Shown here piece after piece: positions 1 to 8,148 of a DNA stretch of 34,928 nt. Position 1 is the stretch's first letter, and each line of letters starts with the position of its first letter. Source of the DNA: DAOTVS01 sp034436375 (lineage in GTDB: Bacteria; Chloroflexota; Anaerolineae; SpSt-313); contig DAOTVS010000007.1 in assembly GCA_034436375.1 (NCBI GenBank), positions 1-34,928 of the forward strand, in the 5' to 3' direction. Under the pieces are notes generated by a model, which saw only the letters and a program-made list of their open reading frames with translations, was not told where the DNA came from and searched no databases. A program made the translations under genes and the position numbers.

Positions 1-235
1 CCAGGAGCGCCAGGTCGGAAAGGGCGTTGGGCACCGGGGCCAGGTCGAGGGTGTAGTAGCGCGCAAAGGGCGAGCCCGGGTCATTCAGGTGCAGGCTAAT
101 GTATGCCCGCGCCAGGTGATTGGGGTAGTCTTGCAGGGGCGGGTAGCGCACGCTCCACACGGGGATGAGCAGGGCCAGGGTCAGCAGGCCCGCCAGTGTG
201 GGCCAGCGCCACGCCAAGCGCAGGGCAGACCTCAT
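1..235 (-). CDS. Membrane protein, N-terminal part only (runs off the window)
   Basis: The reading frame starts with an ATG whose first base is 235 and is open to the window edge, giving 78 residues. It begins with a basic stretch (MRSALRLAWRW) and one hydrophobic segment at about residues 12-27, followed by PPLQDYPNHLARAYI. A Pro-Leu-x-Asp-Tyr-Pro-Asn-His element just after a first membrane helix is common in large multi-pass proteins of bacterial glycan loci, so a multi-pass protein related to lipid-linked sugar transferases is likely, but the rest is outside the window. Its start overlaps the stop of the upstream GT4 gene as ATGA, which indicates translational coupling. It is the last gene of the glycosyltransferase cluster visible here. 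Function is not established. Confidence 0.7.
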   Translation of the reverse strand, partial: MRSALRLAWRWPTLAGLLTLALLIPVWSVRYPPLQDYPNHLARAYISLHLNDPGSPFARYYTLDLAPVPNALSDLALL

Positions 236-1383
236 GCCGGCTCGCCTCCGCGGCTGCCTATGAGCCCCTGATACAGGGCAGCCAGAGTGTCCTCATAGTG
301 CTCCCAGGTAAATGCCTCAGCGCGGGCGCGGGCTGCGCGCCCCATCCGCCGATGCAGGGGCTCGTCACTGCGCAGACGCTCGATGGCAGCCGCCAGAGCA
401 TCGACGGCGCGCGGCGGCACGAGCAGGCCTTCCTCGCCGTCACGGACCACAGAACCGGTGTTGGGGGTTGTGATCACGGGCAGGCCGCAGGCCAGCGCCT
501 CGTAGCTGACAAGGGCGCTGCCTTCCTCCAGGGAGGGCAGGGCGAAGACGTCACTCTGCTGGTAGGCCTCTACCGGGTTGGGTATGTGCCCCAGCAGGCG
601 CACGCCCGGCAGCCCCTGCCAGCGGCTGAGCAGGCGCCCAAACCCCGGCTCTACCCGGCCTACCAGCCAGAGCTCGGCATCACGCCAGCCGAGCGCCCGC
701 CAGGCATCAAGCAGGGCGGGCACACCCTTGCGCACACCGACCTGCCCCACGAAAAGCACTCGGAAAGGGTGGGCAGCGCGCCCCGCAGCCGGCCGGAAGC
801 GCTGCACGTCGGCGCCATAGGGCAGCTCGAGCAGGCGCTCTGCAGGGAACCCTTCGCCCAGGAAGGTCTTGCGCACCTGGGTAGCCGGAACGAGCACATA
901 GTCAGCTTCCTGCAGTTCGGCGGCGATGCGGCGCAGGGCAGCCTGCGGCGAGCGATAATGCAGCCCCCAACGGGCGTACTCGGTGCGCAAGAGCCGGTCC
1001 TGATAGCTGGGGTGAGTGGAGCCCCGCTCCAGCACCGTCACCATGCCCAGGCGTTTGGCCTGGCGGATAAGCCCCAGACCATAGTTGCTCCAGACGTGTA
1101 ACAGGTCGGCCCGCTCCAGGCGCGCACAGGCCCAGGCCTCGAAGAGCAGGCTCTCCAGGTACCAGAGGCTGTGCGTCATATCCAGCGAGGCCAGCTTGCG
1201 CAGCAGGCGGCTGGGCGCCCCCAGTGACCAGACCCGCTCGGGCGGGATGTCGCTCTCCGCCGTAGAGCCGCAGAGCACCCGCTGCAGCATCCCATGCCGA
1301 GCCAGGCCGTGCACCGTATGATAGCCGGTTGTGCCGATGCCGCTACCGGCGAAACGCGCGCCGGTTGCATAAATGACTCTCAT
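232..1383 (-). CDS. GT4 family glycosyltransferase
   Basis: A 383-residue retaining glycosyltransferase of the GT-B fold, predicted to transfer a nucleotide-activated sugar to a glycan or lipid-linked acceptor at the inner face of the membrane. The N-terminal Rossmann half starts MRVIYATGARFAGSGIGTTG, a glycine-rich acceptor-side loop. The C-terminal half starts near residue 207 with FRVLFVGQVGVRKGVPALL and carries the GT4 donor-binding signature EGSALVSYE (E-x7-E) followed by ALACGLPVITT. The start ATG sits at the edge of a degenerate copy of the 10-bp-period repeat found upstream. The stop overlaps the start of the next gene (ATGA). The exact sugar cannot be read from sequence. The family call is secure, the role in an exopolysaccharide or O-chain is inferred from the neighbours. 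Confidence 0.93.
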   Translation of the reverse strand: MRVIYATGARFAGSGIGTTGYHTVHGLARHGMLQRVLCGSTAESDIPPERVWSLGAPSRLLRKLASLDMTHSLWYLESLLFEAWACARLERADLLHVWSNYGLGLIRQAKRLGMVTVLERGSTHPSYQDRLLRTEYARWGLHYRSPQAALRRIAAELQEADYVLVPATQVRKTFLGEGFPAERLLELPYGADVQRFRPAAGRAAHPFRVLFVGQVGVRKGVPALLDAWRALGWRDAELWLVGRVEPGFGRLLSRWQGLPGVRLLGHIPNPVEAYQQSDVFALPSLEEGSALVSYEALACGLPVITTPNTGSVVRDGEEGLLVPPRAVDALAAAIERLRSDEPLHRRMGRAARARAEAFTWEHYEDTLAALYQGLIGSRGGEPA

Positions 1384-1414
1384 GAAACCTCAGATGAGCG
1401 CCAAACGGACATGA

Positions 1415-1545
1415 TATGGAACCGCAGATGAACGCAGATCAACGCAGATGAATTGGGTTGCAATTATCTGTGTTGATCTGTATTCATCTGTGGTTCCATA
1501 CCTTCGTATCAACCTGCGTCGATTCGCGTTCACCAGCGGTTCCAT
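1415..1545. repeat. Inverted repeat with 10-bp-period arms, plus a degenerate extra copy
   Basis: The left arm (1415-1455) and right arm (1461-1500) are near-perfect inverted copies of about 40 bp around a 5-nt centre. Each arm is made of three tandem units of the type GCAGATSAAC, so it has an internal 10-bp period. A further diverged copy in the orientation of the right arm runs from 1509 to 1545, and a weak copy in left-arm orientation may cover 1381-1408 including the start codon of the GT4 gene. The element fills the gap between two glycosyltransferase genes of one operon. Transcribed, it would form a long hairpin. There is no U-tract and no coding potential. Confidence 0.85.
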
Positions 1546-1553
1546 GCTCTCTT

Positions 1554-2681
1554 TCACTTGGCTCCGCGATAGATTTCCAGCGTTGCGCGGGCCGTCTCCG
1601 CCCAACTGAACTGCGCCGCGCGGGCCAGGCTCTTCTGTTTCAGGGCGGCCAGCTGCTCCGCATCGTCGGGCAGGCGAGTCAGGGCCTCAGCCCAGGCCGG
1701 CTCGTCTCGCGGATCCAGGAAGAGCGCCGCATCGCCGGCTACCTCGGGAATGGCCGGGGCGCGGGCGGCGAGCACCGGGGCGCCGCAGGCCATGGCTTCG
1801 AGCACCGGCAGCCCGAACCCCTCGTGCAGCGATGGGAACACGACCAGGGTGGCGCCGGTATAGAGATCGCGCAGGTCCTCGTCGGGCACGTCGCCCAGGG
1901 CCAGCACCGAGCGCGCCAGCCCCCACTGGGCCGCCCAACGGCGTGGGCTGCCGTAGCGCTCATCCTCAGCGCCAATGAGCACCAGCGGCAGGCGGCGCTC
2001 AGCCGGGGCGGCGGTATAGTAGCGGTGATAGGCGCCCAGGAGCGTCTCGATGTTCTTGTGTGGCTTGTTGGTGCCTACATGCAGGAAATAGCGTGCTGGC
2101 ACCCGGTACAGCTCACGGGTGCGCCGCACCTGGGCATCGGGGGCGGGGGTGAAGACAGGCGCGGGCGCCTCGGGGATGACCGCGGTCTGCCCCAATGTGC
2201 TGCCCAACAGGCGCATCAGATCCGCGCGCACGGCCTCGGAGGGGACGATGATGCGCCGGGCCGCGCGCGCGGCGAGGCTCACGGCGGTGCGGAAGCCCAA
2301 GCGCTCGACCGGCGAGGGCATGGAGGGCGGGTAGATCAGCGGGATCAGGTCGTGCAGCGTCAATACCAGCGGGCAGGGTAACCCCCAGTTGGCGGTGACA
2401 CAGTAGGGCGCGTGAAAGACATCCAGGTTCAGGCGGCGCAGGAGCGCAGGCAGCTTCCACTGCTGGCTGAGCGCGCGCGGCGGCAAGGGCAAGTCTGCCC
2501 AGGTAATACCCTCCTGAGTGCTGAGATCGTAGCGGCTGGGTGGGGCCTGCGGGTCGCGGATCAGCACGAGCGTGTCCCCCGCTGCAAGCTGCGGCTGCAG
2601 CGCTCGCACCAGGTTGTACACATAGCGGCCGATGCCAGGGTAGTCGTCGCGCATTGTGCGCACGTCGATGCCGATGCGCAT
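1554..2681 (-). CDS. GT4 family glycosyltransferase (mannosyltransferase-like)
   Basis: A 375-residue GT4 enzyme. I start it at the ATG giving MRIGIDVRTMRDDYPGIGR because AAGGAGGACCCT lies directly before it and because GIGRYVYNLV is the usual N-terminal element of mannosyl- and rhamnosyltransferases in O-chain and exopolysaccharide loci. The C-terminal domain opens at about residue 195 with FLHVGTNKPHKNIETLL, then HEGFGLPVLEAMACGAPV with the E-x7-E donor motif, and PEVAGDAALFLDP, which are the standard signatures of this subfamily. It lies between a GT2 gene (96 bp upstream) and another GT4 gene (170 bp downstream, across a palindromic repeat). Mannose or a related sugar as donor is a family-level guess. 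Confidence 0.93.
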   Translation of the reverse strand: MRIGIDVRTMRDDYPGIGRYVYNLVRALQPQLAAGDTLVLIRDPQAPPSRYDLSTQEGITWADLPLPPRALSQQWKLPALLRRLNLDVFHAPYCVTANWGLPCPLVLTLHDLIPLIYPPSMPSPVERLGFRTAVSLAARAARRIIVPSEAVRADLMRLLGSTLGQTAVIPEAPAPVFTPAPDAQVRRTRELYRVPARYFLHVGTNKPHKNIETLLGAYHRYYTAAPAERRLPLVLIGAEDERYGSPRRWAAQWGLARSVLALGDVPDEDLRDLYTGATLVVFPSLHEGFGLPVLEAMACGAPVLAARAPAIPEVAGDAALFLDPRDEPAWAEALTRLPDDAEQLAALKQKSLARAAQFSWAETARATLEIYRGAK

Positions 2682-2711
2682 AGGGTCCTCCTTGTCCGAA
2701 AGTTGCACCAG

Positions 2712-2725
2712 CGCCCTTTCGGGCG
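2712..2725 (-). other. Short GNRA-type hairpin between two glycosyltransferase genes
   Basis: On the minus strand the RNA would read CGCCC-GAAA-GGGCG, a 5-bp GC stem closed by a GAAA tetraloop, about 30 nt before the start of the GT4 gene at 2681. It has no U-tract, so it is not a standard terminator. It may stabilise or process the operon transcript. Could be chance in GC-rich DNA. Confidence 0.4.
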
Positions 2726-2777
2726 ATTGCCGGCTGCCATGCTCCGCAAAGCCCGGCCCTGATCTGCAGGGGCGTTT

Positions 2778-3686
2778 TCAGACTTGCGAAGCTTTCCTGG
2801 AAGTCCAGGCCTCCTCGTTATTATACCACCCATAGATATAACCCAATGCACTGGCATAGCTGGCCAGCGCCTTGAGGGGCTTGCAGGCGAGCCGCCAGCG
2901 TGGGTCGGCATAGGAAAAGGGCAGGAAGATATTGGGCACCAGGATCAATGTGCGAAAGGCGAGGTAGGCGACCGCCTGCCGGCGCGAGCGAAAGACGCGC
3001 CCAAGGTCGCGGCTGGGATCGCGTTTCACCTCCTGAGCGTGCCCCAGGCCGTACAGGAACTGCTTGCGGAGCAAGGCGCGCAGGGTAGGCGGGGCCGGGT
3101 GATAGGCCCAGGTTTGGGGCACCAGGAGCAGGCGATACCCGCGCCTGCGTACGCGCACAAAGAACTCGCTATCCACCCCGCGCACCAGGCCCTCGTCAAA
3201 GCCGCCGAGACCTGCAAACACGTCCCGGCGCATGGCGCAGCAGGTGGTCGTGATCTCGCAATAATAGTGGTTGGCCGGCTCGGGGTTGGTCTCCAACGGC
3301 TCGTCGACAACGGCGTGTGTGGTGCGCGGCACCTCCGCGGCTACCCAGCGCTGGAACCAGGGCGCCCGTGGCGGCAGGAGGCGTGAAGCTCCCGCTACGC
3401 CGACGGTCGGGTCGACCTCGACGGCGGCCACCAGGCGCGCCAGCACCTCGGGGTGGCCCAATACTGCGTCATCGTCGATAAAGACCACAACCTCGCCCCC
3501 GGTGCGCGCAACGCCCACGTTGCGCGCGCGCCCATTGGGGCTCACCCCACGCACCACCTCCACGCGGCCTGGCAGCAAGGTCTGGCTCCGGATCGATTCC
3601 AGCAGTTCCCCGACCTCGCCCCGTAGGGAAGGGATAATCACCGCGACGTCACCCCGCCACGCTGCTGGCTGTGCCTCTGCACTCAT
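2778..3686 (-). CDS. GT2 family glycosyltransferase
   Basis: A 302-residue inverting glycosyltransferase of the GT-A fold. The start MSAEAQPAAW is chosen because AGGAGAG precedes it and because the ATG overlaps the flippase stop codon as ATGA. Domain signs are VAVIIPSLRGEVGELLESI at the N-terminus, GRARNVGVARTGGEVVVFIDDDAVL with the metal-binding DDD near residue 80, RRDVFAGLGGFDEGL in the middle and the downstream acid pair GVDSEFFVRVRRRGYRLL, all typical of family 2. The C-terminal 100 residues include a hydrophobic stretch (VAYLAFRTLILVPNIFLPF) that may associate with the membrane. Within the cluster it would extend a lipid-linked glycan. The donor sugar is not readable. Confidence 0.92.
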   Translation of the reverse strand: MSAEAQPAAWRGDVAVIIPSLRGEVGELLESIRSQTLLPGRVEVVRGVSPNGRARNVGVARTGGEVVVFIDDDAVLGHPEVLARLVAAVEVDPTVGVAGASRLLPPRAPWFQRWVAAEVPRTTHAVVDEPLETNPEPANHYYCEITTTCCAMRRDVFAGLGGFDEGLVRGVDSEFFVRVRRRGYRLLLVPQTWAYHPAPPTLRALLRKQFLYGLGHAQEVKRDPSRDLGRVFRSRRQAVAYLAFRTLILVPNIFLPFSYADPRWRLACKPLKALASYASALGYIYGWYNNEEAWTSRKASQV

Positions 3687-5287
3687 GCGGTTTCTCTCCT
3701 TGCTCGTTGCGGGCCAAGCCAGTGCAGCAGCTTGAGCGGCTCCTGCAGGCCCAGGGCGAGGGAGCTGGCCACGAAGACAGCCAGGCCTGCGAGGCCCGCC
3801 AGGGCAACTGCGGCGGCCAGGCTCAGGAACGTGCGGTCGCCCAGCACTCCGGCGGCTGCCAGGTAGGCGTAATGAGTGACCAGGGCCGTAGCCAACCCGG
3901 CCAGGACAATGCGCAGGCCCGGCCAAAGCAGGGGCAGCCAATCCGGCCCGGGCAGTCGGCGGCGTATGAGCGCCAGCGACAGCGCCGCGATAATGAGGAG
4001 CGTCAGCGAAGTGGAGAGCCCGATGCCGCCCAACCCCAACGCGCCGACCAGGGCCAGGTCCAGCGCCAAGTTGAGCCCGGCGTTGAGCAGCCCCAGCAAC
4101 ACCGGTGTGCGCGTATCCTGCAGCACCAGGTAGCCGCGCGCCAGGAGCGTTCCGGCGTAGGAGGGGATGGTGCCCAGCGCCAGGTACCCCAGGGCCAGTG
4201 CCGTCAGGGACGTGGCGGCGGCGTCAAAGCGCCCGCGCTCCAGCACCAGGCGTACCAGGGGGGTACGCAGCACGACGAAGATGGCCGTCACAGGCGCCAG
4301 CACATAGGCCAGGGTGAGCAGGCCCTCCTGCAGGGCGCGTCCGAGTTGCCCCGGCCCCTCCTCGGCAACCATCTGTGACCAGTGAGAGAGGATCACCGAA
4401 AAGAGCCCGGCCCCCACCAGCACATAGGGCAGGCTGTTGATGCGCTCGGCATAGTTGAGCGCCGTGATGGCCCCCGCGGGCAACTGTGTGGCCACGGTGC
4501 GGTCCACAAAGGGGTTCAGCAGCAACAGCGTATTGCCCAACAGAGGAAAAAGCGCGAGTTGCCCCATGCGCGTAAGCCCCGGGTGCAAGCGAGGCAGGGC
4601 ACCTGCCGGCAAGCGAGGCAGGGCACCTGCTGGCAAGCGCAGAGAGCGCGCCCACAGCCAGAGGGCCACCGTGCTGGCCAGGGAGCCCAGCACGTTCCCG
4701 AGGGCCAGGCTATGGATGCCCATGGGCCGCACGAGCACAAAGACCGCGCCGGCTTTCAGCGCCGCCTCGAGCCCCGGCGCCAGCATGGGCAGGCGAAAGT
4801 GCTGGTAGGCGTTCAACAGCCCGGAAAGCACCCCCGCCAGGCACATGAGCGGCAGGATTGGCATTAGCTCCCATACGAGCCGGACGGCCAGCCGGCTGCC
4901 AGCGGGTGAGAGCTGAGGGGCCACACGGGGCAACGCCCAGGGCACCGCAGCCATGAGCACGAGACCCGCCGCGCAGGCGATCACTGTGACGGCGAACAGG
5001 GCAGAGCTTACCACCGGGCCCACCTGCTCGGGGGTCTTGACCTTGATCTCCACCAGCACCGGCACAAAAACAGCTTTGATGGCCTCGCGCACCACGTTGG
5101 CTGCAAAGAGGGGCAGGGTGAAGGCCAGGTAAAAGGCGTCAGTCTGCCAGGTCGCGCCGAAAACGGCGGCTATGTAAGCGGCGGCGGCAAAGATCACTAC
5201 CTGCGCCGCTGCGCTGGCGAAGGTGACGTGCAGCGTGTCGCGCAGAATCCGGGGGCCCAGAGAGCCAGGGGGCCTGCGCTCACTCAT
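3683..5287 (-). CDS. murJ: MurJ/MviN-type lipid-linked glycan flippase
   Basis: A 534-residue multi-pass protein of the MOP superfamily, near the usual 500-550 residues of MurJ/MviN, with about 13-14 hydrophobic segments. The N-terminal part (FGATWQTDAFYLAFTLP and ANVVREAIKAVFVPVLVE) and the middle (LNYAERINSLPYVLVGAGLF, then RGRFDAAATSLTALALGYLALG and GYLVLQDTRTPVLLGLLN) match the MurJ pattern. MurJ flips lipid II for peptidoglycan; a copy inside a glycosyltransferase cluster more often exports another lipid-linked oligosaccharide, so the gene symbol is by family only. I start at MSERRPPGS, 8 bp inside the upstream GT4 gene. Residues about 219-234 are an in-frame duplication of eight residues (RLPAGALP) produced by a 24-bp tandem DNA repeat. 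Confidence 0.88.
   Translation of the reverse strand: MSERRPPGSLGPRILRDTLHVTFASAAAQVVIFAAAAYIAAVFGATWQTDAFYLAFTLPLFAANVVREAIKAVFVPVLVEIKVKTPEQVGPVVSSALFAVTVIACAAGLVLMAAVPWALPRVAPQLSPAGSRLAVRLVWELMPILPLMCLAGVLSGLLNAYQHFRLPMLAPGLEAALKAGAVFVLVRPMGIHSLALGNVLGSLASTVALWLWARSLRLPAGALPRLPAGALPRLHPGLTRMGQLALFPLLGNTLLLLNPFVDRTVATQLPAGAITALNYAERINSLPYVLVGAGLFSVILSHWSQMVAEEGPGQLGRALQEGLLTLAYVLAPVTAIFVVLRTPLVRLVLERGRFDAAATSLTALALGYLALGTIPSYAGTLLARGYLVLQDTRTPVLLGLLNAGLNLALDLALVGALGLGGIGLSTSLTLLIIAALSLALIRRRLPGPDWLPLLWPGLRIVLAGLATALVTHYAYLAAAGVLGDRTFLSLAAAVALAGLAGLAVFVASSLALGLQEPLKLLHWLGPQRARRETA
4585..4632. repeat. 24-bp tandem duplication inside the flippase gene
   Basis: Two adjacent 24-bp copies differ at a single base and are followed by the start of a third copy (GCAAGCG). 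The unit length is a multiple of three, so the frame is kept and the protein gains a second RLPAGALP in a loop between membrane segments. Such near-identical tandem copies point to recent slippage. Confidence 0.9.
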
Positions 5288-6524
5288 GGGCGGCGCCCCC
5301 TTCCAGGCATGAGGCAAAGATGGCCTCCGTGCGCACGACCATCGTCTCGAGCCCAAACTCGGCCTCGGCCAGAGCACGGGCGTTACTGGCCATGCGTCGA
5401 CGCTGATCAGGCTCAGCCAGGAGCGAAGCGATAGCCCCGGTCAGGGCGCACGCATCGCCAGGGGGCACGAGCCGGCCCACCTCCGCCATCTGCAATAGAG
5501 AGGGTGCGCCGCCGATGCAGGAAGCGACCACCGGCCGCCCACAGGCGAGGGCTTCCAGCAGTGAAAGGGGAAAGGCCTCCCACCCCAGCCAGGGGAAGAG
5601 GCACAGGTCGGCCAAATTGTAGCAGGCCGCCAATTCCTCCTGCGGCACCCGCCCCAGGAAGAGGACGCGTTCGGCCACCCCCAGCCGGGCAGCGGTGCGC
5701 TGCAGAGGCCCGGCCTCACGCCCTTCACCGGCCAAAAGCAGGTAGGGCGGGGGAGCGCCCGCGCGCAGGCGCTGCAAAGCGGCCAGGGCCACATGAGCGC
5801 CCTTCTGCCGGCTGAGGCGCCCGGCGACCAGGAGCACCGGCGCCTCAGGGGCGAGGCCGAGCCGCCCGCGCAGTGCCGCCGCAGCGGCCGGGTCCGGGCG
5901 AAAGCGCGCCAGGTCCACACCCAGAGGCACGACGGGCACCCGCTCAGGCGGCAGGCGCAGCTCGCGTTGATTGTCGGCCGCCAGCTCGGCGCTCGGCACA
6001 ATGGCCCGGCTCAGGCGCGGACCTGCCCGGCGCCAACGGCGAGCGAAATGGACATATTCAGGCAAGTAGAGGGCAGTGCGGACCAGCCCAGGAAGGGAGG
6101 GCCATGGCTCCCGGCGCCGCACCAATTCGCCGCGCATGGACCCGTGCATGATGGCTACAGCGGGCACACGCAGCGCTGGCTGCAGCTGCTCCAGGTAGCC
6201 CAGGCCGGCAGCGCTTTGGCTCCAGACCAGGTCAAAGGGCGCCTGGGCGTGCAGGCGGGCAAAGGCAGCGGCGCTCTCTTGCCACCAGGCAGCGGAATAG
6301 CGCCCCGCGGGCGCGGGCAGGAACCAGGTGGGGCAGGGGTCCTCGACATAGGCAGGCCCGCCACCCGGGCGGGCGGTGGTCAGCACGCTCACAGCATGGC
6401 CGCGCTGTATGAGCCCTAACGCCAGGCAGCGGGCATGATGCTCCATGCCGCCATGGCTGTGCTCGGGCATGGCGCGGGCAAAGAGGCAGATGCGCATCCT
6501 ATTGCACGCCGGCCAGAGCCTCAT
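5280..6524 (-). CDS. GT4 family glycosyltransferase
   Basis: A GT4 enzyme of 414 residues from the ATG at 6524, or 405 residues from the ATG at 6497. The upstream start has a strong GAGGAGG six bases before it, located in the 3' end of the preceding gene; the downstream start gives the more usual N-terminus MRICLFARAMPEHSHGGME and lies one base after the previous stop. I keep the longer form on the ribosome-site evidence. Signatures are HGGMEHHARCLALGLIQRGH (glycine loop), VVPLGVDLARFRPDP, APVLLVAGRLSRQKGAHVAL and WEAFPLSLLEALACGRPVV with the E-x7-E motif EAFPLSLLE. The 3' end overlaps the flippase start by 8 bp. Sugar and acceptor are unknown. Confidence 0.92.
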   Translation of the reverse strand: MRLWPACNRMRICLFARAMPEHSHGGMEHHARCLALGLIQRGHAVSVLTTARPGGGPAYVEDPCPTWFLPAPAGRYSAAWWQESAAAFARLHAQAPFDLVWSQSAAGLGYLEQLQPALRVPAVAIMHGSMRGELVRRREPWPSLPGLVRTALYLPEYVHFARRWRRAGPRLSRAIVPSAELAADNQRELRLPPERVPVVPLGVDLARFRPDPAAAAALRGRLGLAPEAPVLLVAGRLSRQKGAHVALAALQRLRAGAPPPYLLLAGEGREAGPLQRTAARLGVAERVLFLGRVPQEELAACYNLADLCLFPWLGWEAFPLSLLEALACGRPVVASCIGGAPSLLQMAEVGRLVPPGDACALTGAIASLLAEPDQRRRMASNARALAEAEFGLETMVVRTEAIFASCLEGGAAHE

Positions 6525-7635
6525 CGTAAACCTCCTCGAGGGCGGTGACCTGCCGGGGCCGGCTAAAGCGCTCCTCCACCACCGCGCGCCCGGCCCGCCC
6601 CAGCGGCCCCCACAGGCCCGGGTGCTCGATCAGGTAACGCAGCCGCTCGGCCAGGGCGTGCGGGTTCCGCTCCGAAACCAGGAAGCCACTCTTGCCGTCC
6701 ACGACCAACTCGGAGATGCCGGCATGCCAGGTGGCCACGACGGGCAGGCCGGAAGCCTGCGCCTCCATGAGGGTCACTGGGGTGCATTCGGCGTCGCCAT
6801 CGAGGGCCGTGACGCTGGGCTGCAGGTAGAGGTGGGCGCGCTGCATCTCACGGAGCACCACCTCATTGCTCTGTGCACCCAGCAGGCGCACATCGGTCAG
6901 GTTCAGCTTGCGCAGCAAAGCCTCGATCGTGGGCCGCTCGGGGCCGTCGCCAATGATGGTCAACGTGGCATTGCGGTGGTAGCGCCGCACAGCAGCAAAA
7001 GCTTGCAGGGCATAGGGGATGCCCTTTTTCTCCACCAGGCGCCCCACCAACAGGATGTGTACGGGACCATCGCCGGGCGATTGCCGCTCGCGGAAGGTGA
7101 TGGTACTGGTATCAACGCCCAAGGGCAACACCCGGATTTTCTCGTCGGGGCAGCCCAACTTGAGGAGTTGTTTGCGCATGGATTGTGAGCAGGCCAGGAA
7201 AAGGTCGCCTTCGGCAAAAAGCTCCCGGTAGATGCCCGGCCGACGGCGCGGCAGGCGGTAAGCGTCGTAGCCGTGAAAGCTGGTCAGGAGCGGCAGCCCG
7301 GTGCGCCGCTTGAGCCGCAGGCCACAGAGCCCCTCCACCCCGAATTGGGCGTGCAGCAGGGCAGCCCTTTCGCGCCGCACGACGCTCTCAAAATGCGGGC
7401 AGGTATGGGTTGCCTTGAGTGCCAAACGGTTCAGGCTGTATGTTACGGGGTCCAGCCGGCTCAGGGCATGTACCCTCTCCGGCGCAATACCCATCAGGTT
7501 CGGGGCGCTCACCGCTAACACCAGCGGCTCGTAGCGGTTCAGCCTGTGCAGTTGCTCCGCGATAAAGACCTCCGAAGCGGGCAGGAATACGAATTTGATG
7601 CAGGCCACCTTGGGGCGTGTACTATCGTCAGACAC
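6499..7635 (-). CDS. GT4 family glycosyltransferase, first gene of the glycan cluster
   Basis: A 378-residue GT4 enzyme. I choose a GTG start at 7635 (VSDDSTRPKVACIKFVF) because AAGGGAATGGAG lies just before it; ATG starts at 7665 and 7698 are alternatives without a visible ribosome site. The N-terminal half has LPASEVFIAEQLHRLNRYEPLV, HAQFGVEGLCGLRL and LLTSFHGYDAYRLPRR, the pattern of exopolysaccharide and colanic-acid type glycosyltransferases. The C-terminal half has VHILLVGRLVEKKGIPYAL, GDGPERPTIEALL and ECTPVTLMEAQASGLPVVAT with the E-x7-E motif. A good sigma-70 promoter lies 75-103 bp upstream, so this gene probably opens the operon. Its TAG stop is followed after one base by an in-frame ATG of the next GT4 gene. 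Confidence 0.92.
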   Translation of the reverse strand: MSDDSTRPKVACIKFVFLPASEVFIAEQLHRLNRYEPLVLAVSAPNLMGIAPERVHALSRLDPVTYSLNRLALKATHTCPHFESVVRRERAALLHAQFGVEGLCGLRLKRRTGLPLLTSFHGYDAYRLPRRRPGIYRELFAEGDLFLACSQSMRKQLLKLGCPDEKIRVLPLGVDTSTITFRERQSPGDGPVHILLVGRLVEKKGIPYALQAFAAVRRYHRNATLTIIGDGPERPTIEALLRKLNLTDVRLLGAQSNEVVLREMQRAHLYLQPSVTALDGDAECTPVTLMEAQASGLPVVATWHAGISELVVDGKSGFLVSERNPHALAERLRYLIEHPGLWGPLGRAGRAVVEERFSRPRQVTALEEVYDEALAGVQ

Positions 7636-7709
7636 GGCTCCATTCCCTTCGCTGCGGGATTGCATGCCGGTGCACACATGACGCCATGAACTCAACAATT
7701 TCCTATGTG

Positions 7710-7738
7710 ATTATAGGCGAGAGGGAGCCTTTTTCCAA
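7710..7738 (-). promoter_or_regulatory. Sigma-70-type promoter of the glycosyltransferase cluster
   Basis: Read on the minus strand the element is TTGGAA, a 17-bp spacer, then TATAAT. The -10 hexamer is a perfect consensus and the -35 matches 4 of 6 positions. It lies in the 185-bp gap between hisE and the first glycosyltransferase gene and points into the glycan cluster, which separates its transcription from that of the his operon. Confidence 0.75.
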
Positions 7739-7801
7739 GTATGGCGCGCCCGGGGCCTTGGCCGTGTATGGCCGCGCGAGCGAAGAATGCGAGGGGGAAT
7801 T

Positions 7802-7817
7802 CCAGGCTGCAGCCTGG
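7802..7817 (-). terminator. Possible weak terminator hairpin after hisE
   Basis: A perfect 16-bp palindrome, CCAGGCTGCAGCCTGG, sits three bases after the hisE stop codon. It can form a 6-bp GC stem with a TGCA loop. The following minus-strand bases are AATTCC, not a U-tract, so termination would be weak or factor-dependent. Confidence 0.4.
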
Positions 7818-7820
7818 CCG

Positions 7821-8102
7821 TCAGTGTGCCCGCTTTTCGAGTTCCTGCTCCACGTCGGCCCAACTGAGGCCCCGGCTGGCCAGCAGGACCATGAGGTGAT
7901 AGACCAGATCGGCGGCCTCTTCGCGCAGGCGCGTATCGTCCTCGGCCAGGGCGGCGACGATGGTCTCGACGGCCTCCTCACCGACCTTGCGCGCGGGCAG
8001 GGCAGGGCCGCCCGCCAGGAGCTTGCAGGTGTAAGATTCCAGCTTGGGGTGCGCCTGGCGGTCGGCGATCACGGCGGCCAGGCGTTCCAGTGTGTCACTC
8101 AT
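7821..8102 (-). CDS. hisE: Phosphoribosyl-ATP pyrophosphatase
   Basis: HisE hydrolyses phosphoribosyl-ATP to phosphoribosyl-AMP and pyrophosphate, the second step of histidine synthesis, in the cytoplasm. The 93-residue protein has the all-alpha MazG-like fold signature: SYTCKLLAGG, KVGEEAVETIVAA and EEAADLVYHLMVLLAS, whose acidic residues bind magnesium. Length is normal for a free-standing HisE; in many bacteria it is fused to HisI, here the two are separate genes. It is the last gene of the his operon and is set off from hisI by 177 bp that contain a palindromic repeat, in contrast to the overlaps elsewhere in the operon. Confidence 0.96.
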   Translation of the reverse strand: MSDTLERLAAVIADRQAHPKLESYTCKLLAGGPALPARKVGEEAVETIVAALAEDDTRLREEAADLVYHLMVLLASRGLSWADVEQELEKRAH

Positions 8103-8148
8103 AGCTTCTCCCTCTCGATCAATTGCTCGTGCCAGGCCAAGAGCATCT

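Noticed and set aside
1390..1605. 71-codon minus-strand frame over the repeat between the GT4 genes
   Set aside because: It consists mainly of translated palindromic repeat and overlaps the 3' end of the neighbouring GT4 gene; there is no ribosome site or domain.
1458..2381. Long plus-strand open frame opposite the GT4 gene
   Set aside because: It is the antisense shadow of a clear glycosyltransferase in GC-rich DNA; its translation is rich in Gln, Gly, Arg and Ala with no domain, and it begins inside a palindromic repeat.
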